Both the position numbers and the translations under genes were made by a program. Below the pieces are notes generated by a model. That model saw nothing but the letters and a program-made list of their open reading frames with translations. It was not told the origin of the DNA and ran no database searches. A DNA stretch of 64,000 nt from Magnolia sinica (Eukaryota; Streptophyta; Magnoliopsida; Magnoliales; Magnoliaceae), in assembly GCF_029962835.1 (NCBI RefSeq), contig NC_080582.1:73342177-73406176 (forward strand), given 5' to 3'. Positions 43,857-55,680 of this stretch are shown here, piece by piece; positions within the stretch are counted from its first letter, which is position 1; each line of letters begins with the position of its first letter.

Positions 43857-45006
43857 GGGCTTGTTTGTTAAATCTGAAATCCGAAGTTTGAATCTGAAGT
43901 CTGAATCTGAAATCCGAATTTGAAGTCTGAATCTGAAATCTGAATCTGAAGTCGGAAAACTAATAGTGAATCTAGAATAACTTGTTTGTTAACTAACATC
44001 TGAAATGTTTGAAATATATTAATTTGACACATTTACCCATATGAAACAATTGTGATTGAATCTCTATCTTTAAAAACTTCATCAATTTCATACTCACCTT
44101 TTCCTTCAGTGGGGCCCACTTAAGTCTTGTATCCTCATTTTTTTGTCTCAAGTCCTAAAATGATCTCAAAACACAGATGGACAAATTAGATATATCACAA
44201 ACATAACAGTGGGCTACACCTAAGATTACAGCGTAGGAACTTCCTGCGAAAGGCATTTGCACATAATTCGCACTCCAAATCTGGGAGGGGAATGCGTACT
44301 ACCCTACCAAGATCTCCCTAAATATAGACAATTAAGTGCTTTGTGGGGCCTACCATGATATATATGTTTTATCCATACCGTCTATTCATTTTTTCATATT
44401 ATTTTAGAAATTAAGAAAAAAAATAATAAGGCCAATCTAAGGCTTAAGTGGGCCACACTACAAAAACTATGGGAATTGGGTGCCTATCATTGAAAATTTC
44501 TTGGGGTCACATTAGGCCCTGATCAAGCTGATTTTTGTGTTTTTCCTTCATCTAGGTCCGTGTGACCTTATAAAGAGATTTGATGGAAAATAAGCTTCAC
44601 GTTGGACATCAGGAAGGTTTTAACGGTAGTCGTTCTAGTCCTGCTACTTTATGTGGTGTGGTTGACTTGAGCTTTGGATGTGCATCTTTTTTTGGATCAT
44701 GATTTAGAATGATATAGAAAAGTTGATAGATGATGTGGATCTAACACATAAATCATGGTGGGCTCAGACAAGTGCCGTACTTCAAAAGTTGGGATGTGCA
44801 TAACGCAAGGGAAAAAATCTTTGTCGTAAAGGACAATTTTGGATTAAAAAAATAAAATCACGGAGCGCATTCTTGAGTCCCCATTAAGCTAGACTCCTAT
44901 CACGGAAAAATTTCGGCATAAAATGGTGGAGCACTTTCCTTCTTCCGCATTAAGAAACACCACTAAACATGAATATTTTCCAAATTCTGCGTTGACAAAC
45001 AGGCGC
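43857..45006. mobile_element. PIF/Harbinger-type MITE in LINE C
   Basis: The ends GGGCTTGTTTGTTAA and TTGACAAACAGGCGC are inverted copies with a few changes. Both sides have TAA (43854-43856 and 45007-45009). Removing the element and one TAA joins 'QINQSK' to 'SCFIALKDTSLPLLHK', a continuous LINE RT reading frame. The start holds a tandem run of tctgaaatctgaa type (43866-43965). Inside lies a foldback MITE copy (44335-44775). No transposase is present. Confidence 0.8.
44335..44775. mobile_element. Foldback MITE family, near-complete copy 4
   Basis: The left end tttgtggggcctaccatgat is mirrored at the right by aatcatggtgggctca. The inner phrases (cttaagtgggccacact and gtgtggttgacttgagcttt) are also mirrored. 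It is nested in the PIF/Harbinger-type MITE. Confidence 0.7.
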
Positions 45007-45009
45007 TAA

Positions 45010-45160
45010 GAGTTGTTTCATAGCTTTGAAGGACACTTCCTTACCTCTTTTGCACAAATGAAATAAGAAATAGGGTTCAAGCATGGCAAGTTCCCATTGA
45101 TACACCCAGAGTCCCAATTACAAATGGTTGGCTAAGGGCCATCCCTCTCCACCTCCTAGT
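45010..45160 (+). pseudogene. LINE C reverse transcriptase (part 2)
   Basis: Continues the RT frame after the MITE ('SCFIALKDTSLPLLHK', then stops). It fades into A/G-rich sequence from about 45160, where the next element seems to begin. Confidence 0.65.
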
Positions 45161-45363
45161 ACAAGAGAAAAAAAAAAGAAAAAAGAAAAGAAAGCAAGAA
45201 AATTTAGACGAAAAAGGCCCATCCCCACTTGCAGCCCATTGTGACTCAAGACAAGGAAAGAAGAGCTACTAGTTGGCCGATAAGGATGGAAGTCTGATCC
45301 CTCCATTCCAGCAGAAATCAAAGAAAAGAAAAGAAGAAGAAAGCAAGCCTAAATAAAATGGGC

Positions 45364-45590
45364 AAAGTGAAAACCCTAAAGGGCTCTTCGAGTAAAAACA
45401 GTGGGCACATATTGGACTTGGTAAAAACACGAAAGGGTGTTAATGGTAAAAACAATAAAGTTGCCAAGCGACAAGCAAGATCAAATACTCAAGACATGGT
45501 GAAAACCTGAAAGGGCTCTGTCGATAAAAATGACAGGCAAGTCGGACGTAGCGAAAACTTGAAGGGGCATTGCGGGAAATATTGGCAAGA
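45364..45590. repeat. Four imperfect units of about 55 bp
   Basis: Units such as gtgaaaaccctaaagggctc, ggtaaaaacacgaaagggtg and ggtgaaaacctgaaagggct repeat with changes. Each is followed by a variable tail with 'gggcaca/aggcaag'. Confidence 0.65.
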
Positions 45591-46299
45591 TATATATTTA
45601 AAAAAAAAGGATCAAAAAAAGAAAAAATAAATAAGTACATGGAAGATCCATTTCAACATGAAGATTCAATAAATGCAAGTAGGGCAGTCATGAGTCAGAA
45701 ATTCTTTTAAGTTCCTCCCAAATCCTAGGGGGCGAGATACCATTCCACACCACCTTAAGGGGATAGGGACCCTTGGCGAATGATTAGAAAACTATGTATG
45801 GCATTTGACCAATTCAAACATTCTGATTGCCACAGCTACGAGCACAACAAGTTCAAACCACGCATACATGCATAGCATAAGGCACAAAATTAAAATTTTC
45901 AAAAAACTTTCATTTCATCTCAACATATGTTTTCTTTACATGTATGTCTCTATTTTCCTTACAAAAATAAAAACAAAAAATAATATATTTTACTATTCAC
46001 ACAGCATATAAAAATCGTGTATGGATGACCTAATAAATAAAAAACCAAGCAATAAACTCTTAGTCCTTGTCAAAATCCCCAAAAGGTAAGTATCTCTCCC
46101 TCCTGATCGAATACTTCAATCCTTTCACTGAAGTGCCCTCTCCTCCAAGGTATTGAAGCTCATCGACCACAAAGCAATCTCACTTGCTGGTAGAAGCCAA
46201 TGTGTGAAAATGGGCAGTTAACACACCATGGCCCATAAAATCACTATGTCAATCAAGAGAACACAAGAATCTAAACAAAGTGAGGTTAGTTAGCATTCT

Positions 46300-47046
46300 A
46301 ACAAAAATCGGCATCGATCACGATCGTCAATTCACCATTTAATGGACCATATCATCTTTCGAAAACCATCTAAAAAATTTCAATAAAACCCGACATCGAT
46401 CATGACCATTAATTCGTGATCCAATGGACTAGCTCATCTTTAAAATCCTAAAAAAACATTCCAATAAAAATTGGCATTGATCGCGGCAGTTGATTCGCGA
46501 GTGGATGGACTAGATCATCTTTAAAATCTTTAAAATATTCATAATAAAAATTGGCATTGATTACAATCATCGATTCAGGATCCAATGGACCGGATTATCT
46601 TTTGAAAATCTCAAACATATTCCAATAAAGACCGACATTGATCGCGATCGATGCGATGGACCAGACCACTTTAAAAAATAAGAAAAGTACTCCTAATAAA
46701 AATCAGCATCAATTGCTACCATCGATTCACAATCTGATGGACTAGATCATCTTTTAAAATTTTAAAATATATCACAATAAAAATTAACATCGATCACGAC
46801 CATCAACTCTTGATCTAATGGACCGGACCACTTTCGAAAATCAGAAAATACTCCCAATAAAAAATGGCATCAATCGCTACAATTAATTCATGATGCAAGC
46901 CCCTTATTGCTTCTCAAATAGTCGTCAAGGACCTATGGTATGGGAAATAAAAATTGGGGTTGTTGTTGGGAGGTCCAATGTTGATGCGATAACGAAGCCA
47001 TGCGATAAAAAACTGAACAACCCTTACAACAATAACAAACAATCTA

Positions 47047-47104
<58 letters not shown>

Positions 47105-47640
47105 CAAACAGTCTACTATAACCCTATTTTTCTTATTTATGTGCCACATAACTAAATTGACTACAAAAGTACTAAAGGCTACCAGTCTATGAGAACGCCC
47201 GATTGGATCATCTTTTAAAAATCTCAAACATATTCCAATAAAGATTGGCATTGATCGTGACCATCAACTCTTGATCTGATGGACTAGACCACTTTTGAAA
47301 ATTAAAAAACTACTCACGATAAAAACTAGCATTGATCATAACTGTCAATTTATGAACCGATGGACAGGATCATCTTTCAAAAATCTCAAAACATATTCCA
47401 ATAAAGACCGACATCGATCGTGACCATCAACTCTCGATCCAATGGACCAGACCACTTTCGAAAATCAAAAAAATACTCTTGATGAAAATCGACATTGATC
47501 ATGACAGTCGATTCGCCATCCGATCAACCGAATCATTTAAAAAATATCAAAATATTTCTAATAAAGACTAACATCGATCGCGACCGTCAACTTGCGATCC
47601 AATGAACCGAATCATCTTTCAAAAATACAAAAAACATTTT
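46300..47640. repeat. 81-bp minisatellite, about 13 units, interrupted once
   Basis: The phrase 'cgacatcgatc/tggcattgatc' starts units at 46309, 46391, 46472, 46552, 46633, 46704, 46785, 46865, then 47246, 47327, 47409, 47490 and 47569. Spacing is 79-82 bp except one of 71. Each unit has a near-mirror core (atcgatcgcga...tcgcgatcc type) followed by an A-rich half. Non-repeat DNA with a (TA)n tract (46890-47215) interrupts it. Confidence 0.92.
47049..47100. repeat. (TA)n microsatellite
   Basis: An uninterrupted TA run of 26 units within the segment that breaks the 81-bp array. Confidence 0.95.
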
Positions 47641-48139
47641 CAAATCCTTAGACCGTAAATTAGTGGGACGATAGAATCACATCACAACTAGCATACGCCC
47701 TAGCCCCTTGCGTATTCTCAATAAAAAATCAGCTTACTAGAAGTCCCAAAGGCATCCCTAGTGGTGACAACCAAGTAAGCTGGACTCATTTCAAAATTAT
47801 CTTACAATAAAAACCCCTTCGAAGTATCACTCCCTAGACTTCTGTAACACTAAAAGATGTTCAATATCTTTGGGTGAGAGTCAATGCAAAATCAAATAAG
47901 ATCTTATGTCTCGCGATTTCTATCGGATTCGAATGCACATCAAAATACGATCAGAATGAACACCCGTGTCTGCTCCATCGTATCAAATGCAAATGCTAAG
48001 AAAAGACAATAGGCCAAGACTGGTAATGAGAAATCATCTAAATGAAGAAAAAGATAAATTGTAACCCAAGTGTCAAAACTAAAAGATTGTATGGAAAAAA
48101 GGTCACCCACACATACCTAGGCATGGATTCTTGCAAAAT

Positions 48140-48370
48140 TTGATCGAGTCCATGTCGGAATAGTGAGTTCCCCATAAGGCCGTAGAAAGCGCTGGGTTAC
48201 TAATTACTTCGACGATCAAGCAAAACAAGTACTCTAGGGGTGATTTGGGAAGCAGCTGACATTCCATTACGAGTTAGTATCCTCGTAAGGCCGTAGAAAG
48301 TGCAGGGGCTATACTGTACCTTTTCGATGTTAGTACTAATCACGAGTGAAAGGGTTGCGATTGCCAGCCC
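48140..48370. repeat. Direct repeat in the putative LTR
   Basis: aaggccgtagaaagcgctggg (48178 on) recurs as aaggccgtagaaagtgcaggg (48290 on), each followed by similar 'ttacta...ttcgacg/ttcgatg' text. Period about 112 bp. Confidence 0.65.
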
Positions 48371-49248
48371 ATGTAAGGACAATCACAATGTTTTCCTCAA
48401 ACCCTCACGATATGTGCGACTTATTTGTTTCCACGCAACCAGCTGATATAGGCACAAAGGCAGACAACAAATCCAGACCGTAATTCATGATTGACTGGCA
48501 AAGGTGAGGTGTCCACTCGCTTTGGCATTTAGTTGCGCACAACCTTTGCCATAGAGGGGCATCTATACACACCCCACCTCAGGTTGATAAGCTGTTTAAG
48601 TTTGAACAGATGGACAGTCAACCAAAACCCCAATCCAAAACACCAAACTTAGAGACCTAAACCCTAGGAAACCCCAATCCTAACCCCTAAACTCAACCCA
48701 GTCAACCTAATCCTTAACATTGGGAATCTGAAACCCTAGAGCCTCGAGTTTGCTCGATGAGTCAACTCACCTACTCAACTCACTAAATCAATTCACCCAG
48801 TCAGCCTATCCAGTCCAAAAACCCAGTTAACTTGCTTAGTTAAGCTCAAAACTAAGCCTAAACCAAAGCCCAAAGAAAGCCCAATCAGAGTACCATGCAA
48901 AACCTCAAAACACCAACCTTCACAATAGATCCTCCACATGCTTGGAGGAGGCTACCTACCAAAGTAGAAAGTCCAAGTGGGGATCGGTGGTAGCTAGCTT
49001 GCCGCTGGCCACGTGACACTCCTCCCCTTTGGGGTGGTGTCCCTCAAGCATGTGAGATCTCTTTTTTCCAGACCCTTAGTGTACGGTTGAGGTGTATTTA
49101 CTTCGATGTCCATCTCCTTACCCAAAATTATCCTTTTGCCACCTGTCTAACCTATGAGATGATGTCATGTAGCAATCTCCAATCTTAATCCTTCAACCAC
49201 CTTTTGCTCCTATGATTACTACAATTACCAGAAAATTGGAGTTAGAGG

Positions 49249-49257
49249 ATATAAATA
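49249..49257 (+). promoter_or_regulatory. TATA box of the putative LTR
   Basis: GATATAAATAG, followed by a C/T-rich region with no open frame, about 950 bp before the proposed LTR end. This fits an LTR promoter. Confidence 0.4.
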
Positions 49258-49554
49258 GCCACTCCCCTTCTCATTTCAAGTAGACACTCCCATTTTCAAC
49301 CATCTCTTCTCATTTAAGGAGGCCCTTTCCATCCCTCCACCAAGGAGAGTAAGACTGAGAGAGAGAGAGTCCAACCTTGGTCTTACCTCGCCTAGTTAAA
49401 GCCTGAGTCTCATTAGCTATCTAAGTTCTAATCTAAGACACCCAATCTAGCCTTGTGTTATTACCATCCATCCAATCATGCAAGCTTCAATCAGTTTCAT
49501 CAAATCAAAATATTGGCATTGTGCAACACTCATTCCCTTCACACCTCCCCATTT

Positions 49555-49960
49555 CATCATTTTCTCGTATTTGATTAGTGGGTGTATGCTCTGTGGCTTG
49601 TCGATATAATCGGGGCAGGCCCACCAGAAACCTTACTTAGTTAGCCGTCGTTTTGTCATATACATCAGCATTACATTAGATCCCATCATTTTCTCATATT
49701 TGATTTATGAACATATGCTTTGTGGCTTGCCGATATAATCTGAACTGGCCCACTTGAAACCTTAGCTAGTTAGTTGTCATTTTATCATAAGCATCAATAT
49801 GGCATCGAGCATCCCACACATCACACTTCAACACACTTCACACCCTGCACTCGATCATTTTAAATGTAGGCTCTGCGACTTGGCGACATAATTGGATCTT
49901 TCCCATCAGAAATTCGGATGATCAATCACCATTGACATTGTATCGCATTACATTTTCTAC
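49555..49960. repeat. Three units of about 129 bp
   Basis: catcattttctcgtatttga (49555) recurs at 49684 (catcattttctcatatttga). Each is followed by 'tgtggcttg.cgatataatc' and 'gaaaccttac..agttag'. A third, weaker unit with 'gcgacttggcgacataattg' ends near 49960. Confidence 0.75.
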
Positions 49961-50820
49961 ACCCGTGAACTAGTCATATTCCTCAGAAATTAGTCAGACC
50001 TTATGAAATAAAGACTGTACATTTGTACTGGCAGAGATGATGCCTAACACCTTCCCTCTCTGTAATTGTGGTCTCTTACTCAGAATCTCTAGAATGAAAA
50101 CTCAAGAGTCATCTTAGGGTTAAAGATCTTCAAATTCTCGATCCTAAGCGTTTCTATAGGGTCTATCTGATTGTAGGATAGAAATAATTGGTTAGTAGTG
50201 ACTCTTGTCAAATATTACACCCTCTTACCCCCAAACGATAGCCCTCGAGCGAGGTAACCTGTGGAAAAGTGACTCAATCTCCTGTCCCCTCGGGAAATCC
50301 TCCCTCCAGCATCCACATACACTAACCTCTAAAAGTGTGTGATCATTCGACACGCATATGTCGATTATATCATTATTCTCCACTTGTATGCCTACTCATA
50401 TGATTAACTGAGAAAGGTCAACTCTTGAGAATCTATATCACTATGGGCTATGGGCCCTGACTCCTTGTTGCATGGCCATAAGCCTAGCTAGTCTGACAAA
50501 GCAATGAAGCTCCTTATCCAGTATGATGACATAATCATTCTCTGTAGCTTTACGTGATAAGCTTATGTGGCTAACGTCACTCTTAACTACTCTCGAGATA
50601 CAATCCGACTCTCATAAGTCTATTGAGACTAGACATATCACTCATTGAGTGATTTTTGGCCTTGTTCGTTGCTTTTCGTTGGGCAAAGAGCATATTGAGT
50701 CCCCAATATGGCAATCTTAAGCCCCAAAAGGCTAAAATGATCCCTTTGACAACCAAGGCTATTATCATATAGCTTGGCTATATAATATAGAATGGGCATC
50801 TCATCATGCATCTCATATAG

Positions 50821-51052
50821 CTCATTGATCTTTTCTTTAAATTTAAGGGCTATTCCCTTGGAAAATAGTTAAGGGTAGTGTTGTACCACACCCAGAATGT
50901 ACATGAATCCAGATAATTAAAATAAACCTCATGACAGCTCATTGGGCTTTGCTTCAAAATCAAGTGTTATTCCCTTGGAATATAGTTAAGGGTAGTGTTG
51001 TACCACACCCAGAATGTATGTGAATCCAGAGAATTAAAATAACACTCGACCT
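50821..51052. repeat. Tandem duplication of 117 bp
   Basis: 50821-50937 and 50938-51052 share ttcccttggaaaatagttaa and ttgtaccacacccagaatgt with few changes. No coding sequence is present. 50211-50820 has nothing else I recognise. Confidence 0.85.
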
Positions 51053-51053
51053 A

Positions 51054-52010
51054 CTTGTCTCATATCTCTATTATATTGTTGAATGTTTAATGGATGATTA
51101 TGAAAGATACCCACACCAAACGCCACACATTCCGCTTGCCGCTACCATAATTAAATCGACAACCATTGTTCTCAAGCCTTGCTAGGCCATCAGTCACTGA
51201 ATCGCCTTCTTTAAAGGAATGGGCTATGTTGAGATTTATGTCTGCTCTCAATCGCACAATAGCTTCCACTTGGTACAATATTGTCCATGGGGTTGGCACG
51301 AGGAGGTTTGAAATAGCATTAGTAATGATTTTGGAGTTTTGACTCTATGACTCTTAAGCCCAAATCAATGCAAAACTTAAGACCATCCAAAACTAACTAT
51401 GCTTCAGCTAATGTGTTAGAGATCCCGCAATAGAAATTATGAAATGCAAAAATAACTTTTTCCGTGTGATCTCTACATATGCCACCTCCTCCCCCCTCAT
51501 TGAGATTCCTACGAGAAGAGCCATCAAAATGCAATTTAAACCATCCCTGGTTTGGCCTTACCCATTTAATAGACCCTTTGAGTTTCAGTCTAAATCCCAA
51601 TCAATTGGAGGCTAATCTCTTCTCTCACAGCAACATTTCCCTCAGTCTGGACACAATTACCAACCTCTAATAGCCACCTATCAACATTTTTAACGACATC
51701 CCCCACTAATACCACCTTGTCGTCAAATTTGGCAACATTTTGCCGAAGCCAAGATTTCAAATTTATCAGGCAAGGCAACATACCTTGAATAATCTTGAAT
51801 TTGGAGGAAAGACTAGCTCTAATCGACCATAAATTGACTCTATTCCTAATAGATTGGTGCCCATCAATATGGGTATCGAACAACTGACTATAATGCTCCC
51901 ACACCTGATTTTCTAGATTTCCATGACATAACAAGTGATCTACATCTTCTGCAGACACGTTAAAATTGCAAACTTAGCATATAACTAATTCAATTAAACT
52001 ATTCAAATTA
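51054..52010 (-). mobile_element. LINE F: zinc-binding and RNase H tail
   Basis: 51958 down: 'SAEDVDHLLCHGNLENQVWE' is the zf-RVT end. 51600 down: 'GWFKLHFDGSSRRNLNEGGG', 'FAFHNFYCGISNTLAEA' and then, in other frames, 'GLKFCIDLGL' and 'SFKEGDSVTDGLARL'. The RNase H core Asp (HFDGS) is kept, while the middle has frameshifts. The rest of the LINE is not found. Confidence 0.8.
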
Positions 52011-52019
52011 TGGGTCAAA

Positions 52020-52430
52020 ATTTTATTTTTGGCCAAAAGGTGGGAGCACACCACCTGCAATTTTATTACTATGGAAAAAAAAAACTTTTTACTGCCAAGA
52101 GTGGTGAACCACATCAACTAGCCGAACCACACCCAAACAACAAAGCCAAATATACAATCAATAAATTACAACAATGAGAAAGGAGTGCACCCTATACATG
52201 TATTATCCATAGCCAAATGCCCCCTCACCTCCCTAAAGACCTAATCTCTCCTTCTATGAATCCTACTTCCCCCAATCCCTACTCCCTATTAGGGCTAAAC
52301 TATCCTCTACTGAGTTACTTTCCTAAACATGTGAAAAATCATATAATCCAAGATTGAAAGCTTGTTCTTCATTTCACCCACAATATACCAAATCCTCCAA
52401 GGAAGGAAATAAATAAAATTCATTTTTCCA
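52020..52430 (-). other. Possible 3' end of another LINE
   Basis: The minus strand near 52400 reads 'FLPWRIWYIVGEMKNKLSIL', and the low end has an A/T-rich tract (52068-52090). This layout fits a LINE tail, but no firm domain is seen. Confidence 0.3.
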
Positions 52431-52431
52431 C

Positions 52432-54939
52432 CTTTTTTTTAATGAAGTACAATTTTCATTCCAGCAGCGACTTTAAAACAGTCTAAATTCATGTGGGCCC
52501 ACCGTAAAAAAAGGTTGTAGGCCCGCCTATCGTAACAACTAAGTAAACAAAATTAGCCTTCCCTCAAGCTACCCAACCCTACTTTGTCTAAGAACAACAA
52601 TCCACAAATGATAGGGGGAAGCTCTCCCAACGATTGGAATTGTTGGTCCACTTGACCATCACTCCCCAAACGGGCCAGGCCATCCGCAACAGAGTTAGCC
52701 TCCCTAGGGCTGTGTATGATACGAACTTACATTCTGCTCATGAGAGACTCAATCCTTGCCTACCAATACCACATGGACCAAGAGCATAGATATTGCTTAG
52801 AGAGGACTAACACCATTGAATTTGAGTCACTCGCCACCTCCACCTTGGTGAATCTAAGCCCCGCACACTAAGTAAGACCATTAAGGATTGCCTTGATCCT
52901 TGCCCGAGTATTGGAGCCGAAGTTGTACCCATTGGATAAAAGCCCCCCCCCCCCCCCCGTGAAAGACTCAGGTTTACCATCGTCAATCCATCTACATTTA
53001 TCTTAACTTATTCGTGTTGTGATGTAGCCCATTTGACCATCGTATTGGGTTTAGAGACTTGGAAAAAGGAAGTAGGCGATCGATTAGGCTAATCCAGCGA
53101 TGGACGTTTGTGATTACCCTAGAGGCACGAATCTTGAATTCTTCAAAACGGGTGACGTTTCTAGCCTTCCATAGCTCCTAAAAAATGGTGGTGGGAATGA
53201 GGTCCCTACGGAGGAGGAATCGATCCGAAGATGTTGTTGTAGTCCACCATGTGGTAGCCCTACCGACCGTTGTGGTGGGAATAGGCTCACACAAGTTAAA
53301 GAGCTGCTTAAACCACCCACAAACCTTCATTGCCTTGTCACCTGAGGAGAAAACATGGTCAATCATCTCAATTTGGGGTGTAGAAGTGAAGAAGTAGCTA
53401 GCGCATTTTGAAACGATGCAGACACCTTTGCTTTGAATTTTAGCATCCACCAGGACTGCCTTGTGAATGATCTACCAAGTTAGGAGCGAGAGCTTTGACA
53501 GGAGTTTTGCATGCCACACCTACTTCGACTAGGCTTTCTTCTCACTGGGAGTTCTGATACTTTGTTAGGCCAACCTGATGGTGAGTTCACCCAAAGCAGA
53601 ATCTATCCAGATGCACTTGTCCACCAAGCTAGAGATGTAGATCCCCTCATCTAATATGTGATCGAGGATTGCCTAAGGGAGGAGATGTTACATTACAGCT
53701 TGTGAGTTTCATCCATTAGGCCTGATCATATCTTGAACCATTGGTGTTTGGAAGGGACAAGGTGATGAGTGTAATCTCCAAGTGTTGAGGGGTCCTAGTT
53801 CCAACCTGTCCATTTCCCAACACTACACTCCCCTTGGTCGATCAGCTAGCGGGTACAGTCAGCAACTACAGGGCTTAACATGCAGATCTGCCTCCAGAAG
53901 TGTGAGGTGAAAGAGGCTAGACTCTCACCTGATCCTGCTGACTGAAGATCTCTAGAGTATTTTACCTTCATGAACTCGCTCCACCAGCTAGTCTCTCCCC
54001 TGAATCGGACAATCCAAACCATCTTCATACAGAAAGCCTTCATCACCGACTTGAGGTCTCTCAGCCCCAAGCCACCCTTAGATTTTGGGAGAGAAATTTT
54101 CTTCTAGCTTAACTAGTGGTAATGCTTCTTATTCCCTTCGCAACCTTAGAAAAAATTAGAGAAGGCTTCTTCGAGCTCACCTAAGAGGTTGGCGGGGGGA
54201 ACTTCCTTGCCAGCTAAAGGGTGGATTGGGATGCTAGCTAGCACGTGGTTGATAAGCGTAAGCCTTTCCGCTTGGGTTAAGATTATGCACTTCTAACTCA
54301 ATATTATGTTATGGATCTTCACTATCATGGACTGAAAGTACGCCCTCCTAGGCCTCTCTTTGAAGATAGGAATCCCCACGTAGGTGAACGGAGAGACCTC
54401 TCTACTGAAACAAAGAATTATTTTGGCTGACCTTACACGCACTTCAGATTGCCCAGCTGAGAGGATAATGAGGCTCTCATGGCTATTGATTTTTTGGCCT
54501 AACACCTCTTCATACTTATTGAGAAACTTGGCAATCTTCTTTAGGGATTTAGAGCTTCCGTTTGCAAAGAGGATCGTGTTGTCAATGAAGAGGAGATGCG
54601 AGACCAGTGGGTAGCCCCTGCGGGTCTAGAAGGGTTGACAGAAGCCTCTACCAACAGATTGTTTCAAGGCTGCTAAGAACTTTAGTCGATAAGAAGAAGA
54701 GCCCCGATGAGATTGGGTCTCCTTGGCGAAGCCCTCTCAACAACTTAAAGAACCCGCACACCTCACCATTAATCAGGACCATGAACCAGGAGTTGAGACC
54801 AACACTTTTCCACCACTCCAATCCATATCGCCTCGAAGCCAAACCAAATGAGTAGCGCTTTCAAGAAGCCCCAATCAAGTCTATTGTAGGCTTTTTTTCC
54901 ATGTCCAACTTGAGTAGAATGTTTCGACCTCTGACTTTT
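52432..54939 (-). mobile_element. LINE D, 3' part (RT, zinc-binding, RNase H)
   Basis: Minus strand from high to low: the RT frame starting 'VRGRNILLKLDMEK' at 54938, 'AYNRLDWGFLKALLIWFGF', 'LLRGLRQGDPISSGLFFLST' (54648-54842), a box reading 'LLFIDNTILFANG' (DD to DN), 'PFTYVGIPIFKERP' (54293-54505), thumb (53846-54070), zinc-binding region (53178-53450) and RNase H pieces (52600-53050) ending 'IICGLLFLDKVGLGSL'. A T8 run at 52432 marks the tail. The 5' part continues at 63202-64000 across an insertion. Confidence 0.85.
52943..52958. repeat. C16 homopolymer in LINE D RNase H
   Basis: Sixteen C on the plus strand replace the glycine-codon run (GGGGGG) that follows the first RNase H Asp in this LINE group. 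Slippage here has probably shifted the frame. Confidence 0.8.
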
Positions 54940-55189
54940 TTTCAAGTCTATTTTTTCATTTATGTGCAATTAACAAATTTACAGCTGACCTGATTTAGGA
55001 GGGCAACCACAAAAAAAGGACCTCTCCTATCATATGCTCTACATATTAATAGGAAAAAAAAACTAAAAAGACCGAGACGCAGCGCGAAGATCCCTCGGAC
55101 CGCCTGAGGAGAGCCCACCACAAAACCAAAACTCGAAAAGAACCGCGACGGGACCGGGAACCACGCACTTTAAAGAGGAGATGATCTCA

Positions 55190-55680
55190 GGGTCCCCAAC
55201 CTGGTCCTGTCCAGAATGAGCATCCCCCTCAGATGTCATGGGAGTGTGTTAGGATGCACGTGAACGGAGTCCACTTGGTTCTCGCTACCCATACGAGCCA
55301 AGGCATCCGCAGGCCTGTTCCCCTCTCTAAAGGTATGGGAAAAGGACACCGAACACCCCTTAAGTAGGGAAAGAATCCACAAGACCCAATGTCTATAGTC
55401 CACGGAATACGGGACTTCCCTAGGATGAGGCTGAGTGCAAACTCGGAGTCCGATTCAACAATGATTTTCTTTAACCTCGTCAAAAGACAAAAATTGATGC
55501 CATCATGTATATCCCTCACTTCCGCGACATTATTGGAGCACACCCCATAGCCTAAGGAGAAGGTGAAAATCAGATGGCCATTATCTCCCCGACAGACACC
55601 CCCACCTCCCGATAGGCCCAAATTCCCTCTCGATGAGCCATCGACGTTTAGCTTGACCCACCCAACTTCCGGCTTGCTCT
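55190..55680 (-). pseudogene. LINE E RNase H and tail
   Basis: 'GLSGGGGVCRGDNGHLIFTF', 'CSNNVAEVRDIHDGINFCLL' and 'IIVESDSEFALSLILGK' mark the domain. Glu in 'VAEV' and Asp in 'ESDS' are kept. The first Asp lies in 'KLNVDGS' just above 55621. A following frame reads 'LRGMLILDRTRLGTLR', the shared LINE tail. Confidence 0.87.

Larger units (their letters stand above)
45170..50210 (+). mobile_element. Probable 3' end of an Ogre/Tat-like gypsy element, including an LTR
   Basis: The order on the plus strand is: purine-rich runs (45165-45340), short tandem units (45364-45590), an 81-bp minisatellite (46300-47640), then about 2.5 kb of non-coding DNA with a TATA box (49250) and a GATGCCTAACACCTTCCC motif (50038). 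It ends near 50200, where tagtgactcttgtc could be a worn Arg-tRNA primer site. Tandem repeats before the 3' LTR are known for Ogre-type elements. The exact ends and a target duplication are not found, and no coding domain remains. Confidence 0.4.

Noticed and set aside
46300-47640. CRISPR-like array
   Set aside because: The units are adjacent and vary throughout, with no constant repeat and unique spacer; this is a plant minisatellite.
48640-48900. CCTAAACCC-like text as telomere repeat
   Set aside because: Only two or three scattered matches; no head-to-tail array.
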